The notes beneath the pieces are model-generated. The model was not told the DNA's origin. It worked only from the letters and a program-made list of their open reading frames with translations, and searched no databases. This document shows, piece by piece, positions 56,623 through 64,000 of a stretch of 64,000 nt of DNA (position 1 is the stretch's first letter; the number at the start of each line of letters is the position of its first letter). Made by a program: the position numbers and the translations under genes. This DNA comes from Novosphingobium sp. NDB2Meth1 (lineage in GTDB: Bacteria; Pseudomonadota; Alphaproteobacteria; Sphingomonadales; Sphingomonadaceae): positions 806,001 to 870,000 of the forward strand of contig NZ_FPEH01000011.1 in the NCBI RefSeq assembly GCF_900117425.1. Direction: 5' to 3'.

Positions 56623-56670
56623 CAAGCGCCAGATCTCAAGCGCCAGATCTCAAGCGCCAGATCTCAAGCG
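56623..56670. repeat. 14-bp tandem repeat at the 3' end of the MFS gene
   Basis: CAAGCGCCAGATCT is repeated exactly three times (56623-56664), then a partial CAAGCG. The last unit includes the stop codon of the transporter gene. The region from 56494 to 56622, upstream of the secreted protein gene, otherwise holds nothing I recognise. Confidence 0.7.
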
Positions 56671-57839
56671 TAGGCGCGGTCCAGCCTCACTGCCACCGGC
56701 ATCGCCGCAACGATCGCCAGTGCGCAGATCACCCCGCCGACTGGCCCGATCAGCGTATAGGCGCCGAGGCCCTGCGCCATCGCGCCAGCTGCCAGCGAAC
56801 CGAGGCTTTGCGCCAGCAGCCAGGTGCCCGAAGTCATCACCGCCAGCCGCTCGCCGCCGGGCTGCGCATAAGCGAGGCGGATCAGCAGCGGGTAGGTCAG
56901 GAACCAGCTGACCATGAACACCACGAACGCCGCGCCGAACGCAGGCGCGCTGCCGACGGTGGTCAGAAGGCCGCACATCAGCGCGCAAAGGCCCAGCGCC
57001 GCCGCCAGCGGCCACGCGCGCGGCAGGCGGTCGATCACCAGCGCGAGCCCGGCATTCCCAACCGCGCTCGCGAGCACTGCCGCGCTCTGGTACAGTCCGA
57101 ACTCGGTTGCCGGAATGCCGATGGCATGCGCGGTACGCTCGATGAACGGCCAGATCGCAAGGCTGCCGAAGGAGAACAGCGCCATCGCCATGAGCACCAG
57201 CAAGCCATCCGCGCCGATCGGCGCCGAGGCCATTCGCGCGCTTTCGGCATCCGCCTTGCCGCCCGGAAGGAGCAGCGCGCAAAGGCCGAACAGCACGGAT
57301 ATCCCGGTCAGACCGAAGAACATGCCCTGCGCTCCGTATTGACGCCCGATCAGCGGCACCAGAATGGCAATGCCGGTGTAAAGCAGGGTCTGCACCGTGA
57401 TCCCCAGCGAGATCCACCGCGCCGGATTGCCCGTCCGCCCCGCCGCCAGATTGAGCGCGCTGTTCATCAGGCCAAAGCCCAGCCCCGTCCCGATGCGCCC
57501 TGCAAACAGCAGCGCATAGGCCCCCGTCAGCGCCGAGCCGGCCTGTGCCGCGATCACCACCACGCTCGCCAGCATCGCCAGCACCCGCGCATCGAGATGC
57601 CGCGCACGCGGCGCGACGAGGAACATCGCGGCCGCATAGCTCAAGGTCTCGGCCATGTTCCATGCGCCCATCGCGAACGGCGTGAAGCCGAACTTGTCCA
57701 TCAGGCCGCCGACGAGATAGGTCGTGAAATTGTTGCCGATGTGTGCTGCGGCGGTAGCCGCGCCGATGCCGATCAGGGTGGGGAGGAAGGGGAAAGTCCC
57801 TCTCGCGGTGCTGTGCGCGCTGCCTTGCGTCGTATTCAT
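56664..57839 (-). CDS. MFS transporter
   Basis: 391 aa from ATG 57839 (GTG 57857 also possible). About twelve hydrophobic helices, with the first-half segments FLPTLIGIGAATAAAHIGNN, LFAGRIGTGLGFGLMNSALN and second-half FGLYQSAAVLASAVGNAGLA, and a central cytoplasmic loop GGKADAESARMAS. The overall form is the major facilitator superfamily. Divergent from the dioxygenase gene, so it may import carnitine- or betaine-like substrates; substrate not shown by sequence. Confidence 0.8.
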   Translation of the reverse strand: MNTTQGSAHSTARGTFPFLPTLIGIGAATAAAHIGNNFTTYLVGGLMDKFGFTPFAMGAWNMAETLSYAAAMFLVAPRARHLDARVLAMLASVVVIAAQAGSALTGAYALLFAGRIGTGLGFGLMNSALNLAAGRTGNPARWISLGITVQTLLYTGIAILVPLIGRQYGAQGMFFGLTGISVLFGLCALLLPGGKADAESARMASAPIGADGLLVLMAMALFSFGSLAIWPFIERTAHAIGIPATEFGLYQSAAVLASAVGNAGLALVIDRLPRAWPLAAALGLCALMCGLLTTVGSAPAFGAAFVVFMVSWFLTYPLLIRLAYAQPGGERLAVMTSGTWLLAQSLGSLAAGAMAQGLGAYTLIGPVGGVICALAIVAAMPVAVRLDRAYA

Positions 57840-57908
57840 CGGCGAGAGAGGTGGCACGCCAGGCCGCAGGTAGCAATGCGGGCACGCCTTGTTTTACGGT
57901 TGTCCAAG

Positions 57909-57936
57909 CAATCGATACGCCATATTCTATCGATTG
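57909..57936. promoter_or_regulatory. Inverted-repeat operator between MFS and dioxygenase genes
   Basis: Perfect 9-bp arms CAATCGATA (57909-57917) and TATCGATTG (57928-57936) with a 10-bp spacer, in the 240-bp divergent intergenic region. A regulator acting on both genes is inferred; none is encoded alongside. Confidence 0.6.
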
Positions 57937-58079
57937 ATGACGTGTTTCCGCCCAGACCTGATCCACGGCCAGCGCCCGGCGTCGTTCCGCTATGGCAAAG
58001 TGCAGGACTGGCGCCCGCCGCCACGCAAGGACTGATCTGCCGAACCGCGATCACTCTTGCGACACGACGGGATGTTCCC

Positions 58080-59195
58080 ATGAAGATTTCTGCTCTCGAG
58101 GTGCGGCCGGACGCCCTCCTCGCCACATGGTCAACGGAAGGCCACGCCGTTTATCCCGCGCTCTGGCTTCGCGACAATTGCCCCAGCGCCTTCCATCCGC
58201 AGACCGAAGAGCGCGTGCTCGATCTGCTCTCGCTCGACGATGAGCCGGTCCTCGTCCTCGCGGAACAGACCGGCGATACCGTGATCCTGCACTATCGCGA
58301 TGGGCACGTCAGCCATATGCCGGTTCACGTGCTCGCCGCGCATCGCCCGGGCCGCCGCGCCGCCGATCCCGCCGCCATTGCTCCCCGCCTGTGGCGCGCC
58401 GATCTCACTCCGACTGGCCTGCCGCGCCATGCCGCCAACCGCATCCTGGAAAATGACTGCGAACTGCGGGCGTGGATGCAGGATACTGCCGCGGTTGGCC
58501 TGTCGATCGTCGACGGCCTCGACAACCGGGTCGACGCCGGTGTCGAGATCGCCTGCAAGATCGGTTTCCTGCGCGAGACCAATTTCGGCATGACCTTCGA
58601 AGTCGTCAGCAAGCCCGATCCCAACAACCTTGCCTACACCGCCGTCACCCTGCCGCTGCACACGGACCTCCCCAACCAGGAAGTGCCGCCGGGTTTCCAG
58701 TTCCTCCACTGCCTCGCCAATGAAGCGGAAGGCGGCGGCTCGCTCTTTGCGGACGGATATGCCCTCGCCGAGGACTTGCGCGCCAAGGACCCGGAGGCGT
58801 TCCGCCTGCTCAGCGAAGTCGCCATCCCGTTCCGCTTCCACGACCGCGATGCCGATATCCGCACCCATGCGCCGGTGATCACGCTCGATCGCGCCGGGAA
58901 GGTCAGCGAAATCCGCTGGAACGCGCACATCGCCGCCACGTTCGACATGCCGGCGGACATCATGCCCGCCTACTACCGGGCCTACCGCGCCTTCATGGCG
59001 ATGACGCGCGACCCGGCGTACCAGCTCACTTTCAAGCTCAAGGCGGGCGAGATGATCGTGTTCGACAACCGCCGCGTGCTCCACGGGCGCGAGGCGTTCG
59101 ATCCCTCGACCGGCTTCCGCCATCTCCACGGCTGCTACGTCGATCGCGGCGAATTCAACTCGCGGCTCAGGCTGCTGGCGCGTAGAACCCACTGA
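58080..59195 (+). CDS. Gamma-butyrobetaine dioxygenase-like 2-oxoglutarate/Fe(II) oxygenase
   Basis: 371 aa. The N-terminal DUF971-type zinc domain has YPALWLRDNCPSAFHPQTEE. The oxygenase part has the iron triad LPLHTDLPNQEV (HxD) and VLHGREAF with the distal His, then HLHGCYVDRGEF with the 2-oxoglutarate Arg. BBOX hydroxylates gamma-butyrobetaine to carnitine; related enzymes act on trimethyl-lysine or other betaines. The substrate is not determined. Divergent from the MFS gene. Confidence 0.85.
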   Translation: MKISALEVRPDALLATWSTEGHAVYPALWLRDNCPSAFHPQTEERVLDLLSLDDEPVLVLAEQTGDTVILHYRDGHVSHMPVHVLAAHRPGRRAADPAAIAPRLWRADLTPTGLPRHAANRILENDCELRAWMQDTAAVGLSIVDGLDNRVDAGVEIACKIGFLRETNFGMTFEVVSKPDPNNLAYTAVTLPLHTDLPNQEVPPGFQFLHCLANEAEGGGSLFADGYALAEDLRAKDPEAFRLLSEVAIPFRFHDRDADIRTHAPVITLDRAGKVSEIRWNAHIAATFDMPADIMPAYYRAYRAFMAMTRDPAYQLTFKLKAGEMIVFDNRRVLHGREAFDPSTGFRHLHGCYVDRGEFNSRLRLLARRTH

Positions 59196-59239
59196 GCGCC
59201 TCCTGGTCGGGGGCGTGGCCACAATAGGAACCCGCAGCC

Positions 59240-59905
59240 ATGTCCTCCGCCAATCCCGTCGCGCTCATCATCGGCATGGGTCCCGGCCTTTCCGCAGCAC
59301 TGGCGCAACGCTTTGCCGCCGGCGGCTATGTCATCGCCGGTTTCGCGCGCAGTCCGGAGAAGTCCGCCGCCCTCGCGGCCGAACTGGCCGAGCAGGGCCA
59401 TAAGCTCGATCTGCGCACCGTCGATGCCGGAGATTTCGCCGCGCTGGCTTCAGCGGTGCGTGCGGTGGAGGACCAGCTCGGCCCGGTCGAGGTGCTGGTC
59501 TACAACGCCTACAGCGCCACCCTCGCAGTCCCCTCGCAGATCCCGCTGGATGCCCTGGTTGCCGATTTCCGCGTCAACGTCGGCGGCGCGCTGGCGGCGG
59601 CGCAGGCCGTGCTGCCCGCCATGCAGGCGCGCGGAAAAGGCTCGATCCTCCTCACCGGCGGCGGCCTTGCACTCGATCCCACCGGCTGGCTGCCCGCCGC
59701 CTCTCTCGCCGTGGGCAAGGCCGGCATCCGCAATCTCGCCCAAAGCCTGCACAAGGAAATGGAGGGAAGCCCGATCCGCGTCGGCACGGTCACTGTCACC
59801 GGCCAGATCCTCCCCGGCACGCCGCTCGCACCCGAAACCATCGCTCAGCGCTTCTGGGAGCTGCACAGCACGCCCGCCCCTGCGCCCGTGGAAATCATCC
59901 TCTAA
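59240..59905 (+). CDS. Atypical short-chain dehydrogenase/reductase
   Basis: 221 aa. NAD(P)-binding GMGPGLSAALAQRF (12-25) and VLVYNAYSA are typical, but the catalytic YxxxK is ASLAVGK, so the Tyr is replaced while Lys is kept, and the Ser region is ILLTGGGLAL. It belongs to a Tyr-less SDR group that may be inactive or use another residue. Follows the dioxygenase gene by 44 bp, AGGA about 10 nt before ATG. Confidence 0.8.
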   Translation: MSSANPVALIIGMGPGLSAALAQRFAAGGYVIAGFARSPEKSAALAAELAEQGHKLDLRTVDAGDFAALASAVRAVEDQLGPVEVLVYNAYSATLAVPSQIPLDALVADFRVNVGGALAAAQAVLPAMQARGKGSILLTGGGLALDPTGWLPAASLAVGKAGIRNLAQSLHKEMEGSPIRVGTVTVTGQILPGTPLAPETIAQRFWELHSTPAPAPVEIIL

Positions 59906-59978
59906 ACGCGCAGCTTGTCCCCGGCCCCCTCGCCCGCTATCGGCGCGCTTCCTTGCCGCTGCCCGAAAGCCGTCCGCC

Positions 59979-60488
59979 TTGGCCACGCTGATTCCGCTTG
60001 CCGATATCGATCCTGCGCTGATCGAGGACGTGCTCGACGCCGCCTTCGGGACGGACCGTTTCGCGCGCACGGCCTACAAGGTGCGCGAAGGGACTGACTG
60101 GCTCCCCGGCCTGTCCTTCGCCGCGCTCGATGAAGGCGAGCATATCGCGGGCACGATCCAGTGCTGGCCGGTTGCGCTGACCGACCCGAACGGCCGCGCG
60201 CACCCGATGATCATGGTCGGCCCGGTCGCCGTGCTTCCCGGCCTGCAGGGGCAGGGCTATGGCAAGGCGCTCGTCACCGCCAGCCTCACCGCGATCGATC
60301 CGCGCGCGCCGCTGCCGCAGGTGATGATCGGTGATCTCGATTACTACGGCCGCTTCTTCGGGTTCTCCGCCGCGAACACCGGCGGGTGGAAGCTCCCCGG
60401 CCCGTGGGACCCGGCGCGCCTGCTCTGCCGGACCGCCAATCCTGCCGTCCTGCCCGCAGAGGGCATGCTCGGCCCTTGGCGCGGCTGA
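59979..60488 (+). CDS. GNAT family N-acetyltransferase (YhbS-like)
   Basis: About 169 aa with TTG 59979 as the best start. HIAGTIQCWPV, MIMVGPVAVLPGLQGQGYGK (acetyl-CoA loop) and LGDLDYYGRFFGFSAANTGG-like GDLDYYGRFFGFSA are the YhbS-type pattern. Substrate unknown. It begins the GNAT-DUF1285-NUDIX-cca row, all close together. Confidence 0.75.
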   Translation: MATLIPLADIDPALIEDVLDAAFGTDRFARTAYKVREGTDWLPGLSFAALDEGEHIAGTIQCWPVALTDPNGRAHPMIMVGPVAVLPGLQGQGYGKALVTASLTAIDPRAPLPQVMIGDLDYYGRFFGFSAANTGGWKLPGPWDPARLLCRTANPAVLPAEGMLGPWRG

Positions 60489-60510
60489 TCTGATCTGGCA
60501 TCGGCGGAGC

Positions 60511-61080
60511 GTGCCCTACGAACCGCCTGCCGATCTCGCCAAACTCTCGCTCGCCGAACTGGCCGAAGCTGTGGCCGCGCGCCGCCTGCCGCCGCTTGCC
60601 AGCTGGACTCCGGTGCGCGAGGGCGACAGCCACATGCGCATTGCCGCGGACGGTACATGGTTCCACGAAGGTGGCCGGATCACGCGCCCGGCCATGGTCC
60701 GCGCCTTCTCCGGCCTGCTCACCCGCGACGATGCTGGCCAACACTGGCTGATGACGCCTTACGAGCGCCTCTCCATCGAGGTCGAGGACGCCGCCTTCAT
60801 CGCCACCGACATGGAAGTGCGCCACGACGAGGCAGGCCGCCCGGTCATCGCCTTCCGCCTCAACACCGACGACGTGGTGCTCGCCGGCCCGGATCATCCG
60901 CTGATCGTGCGCGGCACCGCCGACGTCCCGGCCTACTACCTCGCCGTGCGCCATGGCACCGAGGCACGGCTCAACCGCAGCACCTACGGCCAGCTGATCG
61001 ACCACGCGCTGACGCTTTCCGGGCCCGAAGCTCTCGCCGTCGAAAGCAGGGGCGCCCGCTTCGCCCTGCTCCCCGCATGA
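60511..61080 (+). CDS. DUF1285 family protein
   Basis: 189 aa from GTG 60511 with GGAG 5 nt before it. WTPVREGDSHMRIAADGTWF, HEGGRITRPAMVRAFSGLLT and YERLSIEVEDAAFIATDMEV are DUF1285 landmarks. Family function unknown. Its stop overlaps the NUDIX ATG. Confidence 0.85.
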   Translation: MPYEPPADLAKLSLAELAEAVAARRLPPLASWTPVREGDSHMRIAADGTWFHEGGRITRPAMVRAFSGLLTRDDAGQHWLMTPYERLSIEVEDAAFIATDMEVRHDEAGRPVIAFRLNTDDVVLAGPDHPLIVRGTADVPAYYLAVRHGTEARLNRSTYGQLIDHALTLSGPEALAVESRGARFALLPA

Positions 61081-61679
61081 GCTTGCGCGCGCGCCTTGCC
61101 GAGCTGTTCGACGTGGGCCACGCGGCGCCGGTGCCCCCGGCCTATGAGGATTGGCGCCCGCTCCCCGATACACCGCTGCGCCCCGCCGCCGTGCTGATCG
61201 CCGTCACGGACCGGCCCGATCATCCCGAAGGCCCCGGCGTACTTCTCATCCACCGCCCATCGCATATGCGCGCGCATCCCGGGCAGGCGGCGTTTCCCGG
61301 CGGCAAGCTCGATCCCGGCGAAACACCCATCGAGGCCGCCCTGCGCGAGGCGAACGAGGAGCTCGGCATCGACCCTGCTCTCGTCGATGTGATCGGCGCG
61401 ACCGATCAGTACCGCACCGGGACCGGATACGACATCACCCCCGTCCTCGCGATGGTCCCGCCGGACCTGCCGATCCAGCCCAACCCCGCCGAAGTCGCGG
61501 GCTGGTTCGAACCGCCGCTCGGTTTCGTGCTCGATGCCGAAAACCATGTCCGCCACACCGGGGAATGGTCCGGCAGGCGCGGCAGCTACATCGAGATCCT
61601 GTGGCAGGAGCACCGCATCTGGGGGGTCACCGCCGGAATCATCGCCAATCTGGCGCAGCGGATCCGCTGGCATGGCTGA
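61077..61679 (+). CDS. NUDIX hydrolase, CoA pyrophosphatase type
   Basis: 200 aa. The Nudix box GGKLDPGETPIEAALREANE with ELGI (GX5EX7REUXEEXGU) and the upstream RPSHMRAHPGQAAFPGGK UPF0035 signature identify a CoA/acyl-CoA pyrophosphatase. It overlaps DUF1285 by 4 bp and cca by 8 bp. Confidence 0.9.
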   Translation: MSLRARLAELFDVGHAAPVPPAYEDWRPLPDTPLRPAAVLIAVTDRPDHPEGPGVLLIHRPSHMRAHPGQAAFPGGKLDPGETPIEAALREANEELGIDPALVDVIGATDQYRTGTGYDITPVLAMVPPDLPIQPNPAEVAGWFEPPLGFVLDAENHVRHTGEWSGRRGSYIEILWQEHRIWGVTAGIIANLAQRIRWHG

Positions 61680-62865
61680 CGCGCGCCTCCCCGCTGCCGA
61701 CTGGCCCCAGCGCGAGGACCTCGCCGCACTGGTGGCCGCGCTCGATCCTCACGGCAAAGGCCTTGTCCGCTATGTCGGCGGTGCGGTGCGCGATACGCTG
61801 CTGGGTATCGCGGTGAAGGACATCGACATGGCGACTCCGCTCGAGCCGCCTGCGGTGATCGAGCACCTCGCCGCAGCTGGCATCCGCAGCGTGCCCACTG
61901 GCCTCGCTCACGGCACCGTCACCGCTGTGCTGGCAGGCGGCCCGGTCGAGATCACCACCTTGCGCCGCGACGTTTCCACCGATGGCCGACACGCCACCGT
62001 CGCCTTCTCGCAAAGCTGGCAGGAAGATGCCGCGCGCCGCGATTTTACGATCAACGCGCTCTATGCCGATCCGCGCGATCTCACCGTCCACGACTATTTC
62101 GGCGGCCTCGACGACCTCGAGGCACGCCGCCTGCGCTTCATCGGCAATGCCGAACAGCGCATCCGCGAGGATTACCTGCGCATCCTGCGCTATTTCCGCT
62201 TTCAGGCCCGCTTCGGCTCGCTGCCCGCCGACGCTACCGCCGAAGCCGCCTGCAGCGCGCTCGCCCCCGGCCTCAAGGGCCTCTCGCGCGAACGCATCGC
62301 CAGCGAGCTCTTGCTGCTCCTCGCCCTGCCCAATCCCGCCCCCACAGTGTCGCGCATGGCTGAACTGGGCGTGCTCGCAGTAATCCTGCCCGAGGCGGAC
62401 CCCACCGCGCTGCCCCTGCTGATTGCAGCCGAGCAGGCCCACGCCATTGCGCCCGACCCCCTGCGCCGCCTAGCCGCGCTGCTTCCCGCCGAGCCGCCGC
62501 AAGTGGAGCAGATCGGCGCCCGCCTCCGCCTGAGCATCGCCCAGCGCAAGCACCTCGCCACGGTCGCCGCGCGTGCCATTCCCGAGGAAGCCGCCCGCCC
62601 GCTCGCCTACAAAGTCGGCCGCGAAGCAGCGCTTGATCGCCTGCTGATCACCGGCGGCAACATCGCGCCGCTTGCTGACTGGGATATCCCGCAGTTCCCC
62701 CTCAAAGGCGGCATGATCGTCGCGCGCGGCATCACCGCCGGCCCCGAAGTCGCCCGTATCCTTCGCACCGTCGAAGCGCAGTGGGTCGAGGAAAAATTCC
62801 CCGATGAAGCGCGCGTGATGGCGCTGCTCGATGCGGAAATCACGGCAGCCTCAGGCCCCGTCTGA
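61672..62865 (+). CDS. cca: CCA tRNA nucleotidyltransferase
   Basis: 397 aa. YVGGAVRDTLLGIAVKDIDM holds the G-G-x-VRD and DxD catalytic region. DARRDFTINALYAD-like ARRDFTINALYAD and IREDYLRILRYFRFQARFGS are the class II nucleotidyltransferase signatures. It adds or repairs CCA at tRNA ends in the cytosol. Its end overlaps the convergent J-domain gene by 15 bp. Confidence 0.93.
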   Translation: MADARLPAADWPQREDLAALVAALDPHGKGLVRYVGGAVRDTLLGIAVKDIDMATPLEPPAVIEHLAAAGIRSVPTGLAHGTVTAVLAGGPVEITTLRRDVSTDGRHATVAFSQSWQEDAARRDFTINALYADPRDLTVHDYFGGLDDLEARRLRFIGNAEQRIREDYLRILRYFRFQARFGSLPADATAEAACSALAPGLKGLSRERIASELLLLLALPNPAPTVSRMAELGVLAVILPEADPTALPLLIAAEQAHAIAPDPLRRLAALLPAEPPQVEQIGARLRLSIAQRKHLATVAARAIPEEAARPLAYKVGREAALDRLLITGGNIAPLADWDIPQFPLKGGMIVARGITAGPEVARILRTVEAQWVEEKFPDEARVMALLDAEITAASGPV

Positions 62866-63396
62866 TCCCTTCCACTCGCGCCGCTCTTCCGCAGCGCGCA
62901 GCACTTCATAGGCGGTCTGCAGCTTCAGGAACTCCGCCGCCGCTTCCTTGTCCCCGGGACGCACATCGGGGTGGACTTCCTTGGCCTTGCTGCGCCACGC
63001 CTTGCGCACCGCCTCGAAGTCGGCGTCGACCTCAAGCCCCAGCGCTTCCAGCGCGCGCATCTCGTCGCGGCTGCGGCTGCCGTCGCCGGGACCGGCCCAG
63101 GCCTGATAGGCCGACTGCGCATAGCCCGAAGCCTCACCGCGCTCGGCCTTCTCGCGCAGTTCGGCTTCTTCCTTGTCGAGCCCTTCGAAGTAGTTCCAGC
63201 CCTGATTGTACTCGGCGGCATGGGCCACGCAGAAGTACCAGCGCTCCGGGCTGTTCGGCGATTTGGGTGCCGGACACTCACCCTTCTCGCTGCACCCGGC
63301 CCGGTCGCACAGGCGCACGGGGGCAGCTTCGCGCGCGCTTTCATAGCCGCGCCACCGGGGGAAACCCCAGTCTGCCGATCTGCCCTGCCGTGCCAC
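62851..63396 (-). CDS. J-domain (DnaJ-like) protein with Cys-rich N terminus
   Basis: 181 aa from GTG 63396. A Cys/His cluster (VRLCDRAGCSEKGECPAP, then YFCVAHAAEYN) occupies residues about 25-65. The C-terminal J domain has ALEALGLEVDADFEAVRKAW and the HPD motif in KAKEVHPDVRPGD. It would stimulate DnaK. This short sphingomonad-type co-chaperone is common in alphaproteobacteria. Confidence 0.85.
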   Translation of the reverse strand: MARQGRSADWGFPRWRGYESAREAAPVRLCDRAGCSEKGECPAPKSPNSPERWYFCVAHAAEYNQGWNYFEGLDKEEAELREKAERGEASGYAQSAYQAWAGPGDGSRSRDEMRALEALGLEVDADFEAVRKAWRSKAKEVHPDVRPGDKEAAAEFLKLQTAYEVLRAAEERREWKGSDGA

Positions 63397-63418
63397 CCCT
63401 GCGGTCCCGCGTCCTCGC

Positions 63419-63937
63419 TTACTCGACCGTGACGGTCACCGCGCGGCGGTTCTTGGCCCAGCTCGCTTCATCCGAACCCAGCGCGACGGGGCGTTCCTTG
63501 CCATAGCTCACCGTGGTGATGCGCGAGGCGTCGATCCCGAGGCTGACGAGATAGTTCTTCGCCGCATTGGCGCGGCGCTCGCCGAGCGCGAGGTTGTAGT
63601 CCCGCGTGCCGCGCTCGTCGGCGTGGCCTTCCACGGTCACGCGCTTGCCCGGATAGCGTGCCAGCCACTGCGCCTGGCTCTGCAGGATGCCCTGATCCTC
63701 GCTGTCGATGTTGTAGCGGTCGGTGTCGAACAGGATCGTGTCGCCCAGCACCGAAGCCATGAAATCGGCGCGGCTGCCCGGCACCGGCCCCGAAGGCGTG
63801 GTTACCGGCGGCGGCGGGGTCGTCGTGGTCGTCGTTGCACCGCTCGGCTGCGGCGGCAGTTCCTTGGGCTTGGTGGCACAGCCCGCCAGCGCGAGGCCGG
63901 AGGTGAGCAGCAGGGCAGTCAGAATCTTGCGGTTCAC
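63419..63937 (-). CDS. pal: Peptidoglycan-associated lipoprotein Pal
   Basis: 172 aa from GTG 63937, with AAAGGAGA 7 nt before it (ATG 63958 less likely). Signal ILTALLLTSGLALAGC ends in the lipobox LAGC. A Thr/Pro-rich linker leads to the OmpA domain: ILFDTDRYNIDSEDQGILQS, VTVEGHADERGTRDYNLALG and GERRANAAKNYL, with the peptidoglycan-binding Asp/Arg. Part of the Tol-Pal system at the outer membrane; the tol genes would lie to the right, outside. Confidence 0.93.
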   Translation of the reverse strand: MNRKILTALLLTSGLALAGCATKPKELPPQPSGATTTTTTPPPPVTTPSGPVPGSRADFMASVLGDTILFDTDRYNIDSEDQGILQSQAQWLARYPGKRVTVEGHADERGTRDYNLALGERRANAAKNYLVSLGIDASRITTVSYGKERPVALGSDEASWAKNRRAVTVTVE

Positions 63938-64000
63938 GAGGCTGTCTCCTTTGGTCATTCAGCGCCAGAGTGCATTGCACAAGGCGAATCGGCAATCAGT

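Noticed and set aside
56650..57966. 438-aa minus-strand frame overlapping the MFS gene
   Set aside because: Arg-rich shadow; the other minus-strand frame has twelve hydrophobic helices.
56808..58079. N-terminal extension of the dioxygenase frame
   Set aside because: Open by chance across the antisense of the MFS gene; the family start is ATG 58080.

Overview
The window is high-GC DNA from an alphaproteobacterium, most likely a sphingomonad (Novosphingobium/Sphingobium-like). This is inferred from the GC-rich ATGA-coupled genes, the set of host genes (ScfR-type regulator next to aceA, metaxin-like GST, YghU-type GST, DUF1285-NUDIX-cca cluster, pal) and the palindromic intergenic repeats. No rRNA is present to fix the genus.

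The layout is host, prophage, host. Host left arm (1-6258): a cut ribbon-helix-helix antitoxin-like gene with a palindromic operator, a metaxin-like GST, a secreted TPR protein, DUF3291, an AAC(6')-like acetyltransferase coupled to glmU, a gph-like HAD phosphatase, a YghU-like GST, tRNA-Gln(TTG) and a palindromic repeat.

Prophage (6259-47351, 41,093 bp): a complete Mu-like transposable phage. It begins TG, ends CA, is flanked by a 5-bp target duplication GCTAG (6254-6258 and 47352-47356), and carries related MuA-type binding sites at both ends. It reads right to left. The phage left end is near 47.35 kb, with repressor and lipoprotein on the plus strand. A long early/middle operon on the minus strand follows: Ner-like, ParB-like, small genes, MuA (38503-40494), MuB (37473-38429), a DnaA domain IV-like protein, GemA and a Mor-like activator. 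An activator-type promoter (about 35.11-35.14 kb) then leads into lysis, spike and packaging genes. A second, similar promoter at about 22.95 kb precedes the protease/scaffold and capsid genes. The tail and baseplate genes follow in Mu order, then fibre genes, a Com-like zinc protein, a Dam-type methylase and a DUF4145 cargo gene at the phage right end. Most neighbouring genes overlap by 1-4 bases, which fixes many starts and supports several very small genes.

Likely roles: the repressor binds a run of CCWCT-NN-AGWGG operators over the early promoter. Its coupled lipoprotein is probably made in lysogens. A 59-aa Acb2/Tad1-like protein lies between terminase and portal and may counter cyclic-nucleotide defence. 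Com plus Dam stands where Mu has com-mom.

Host right arm (47357-64000): the PLP aminotransferase whose ribosome-binding region abuts the prophage, a class I glutamine amidotransferase, isocitrate lyase with a small downstream gene and terminator, the divergent ScfR regulator with an inverted-repeat operator, a Tat-exported adenosine deaminase-like enzyme, a large secreted protein of unknown role, an MFS transporter divergent from a gamma-butyrobetaine dioxygenase-like gene, an atypical SDR, GNAT, DUF1285, NUDIX, cca, a J-domain protein and pal. The last 63 bases (63938-64000), upstream of pal, hold no gene I can support.
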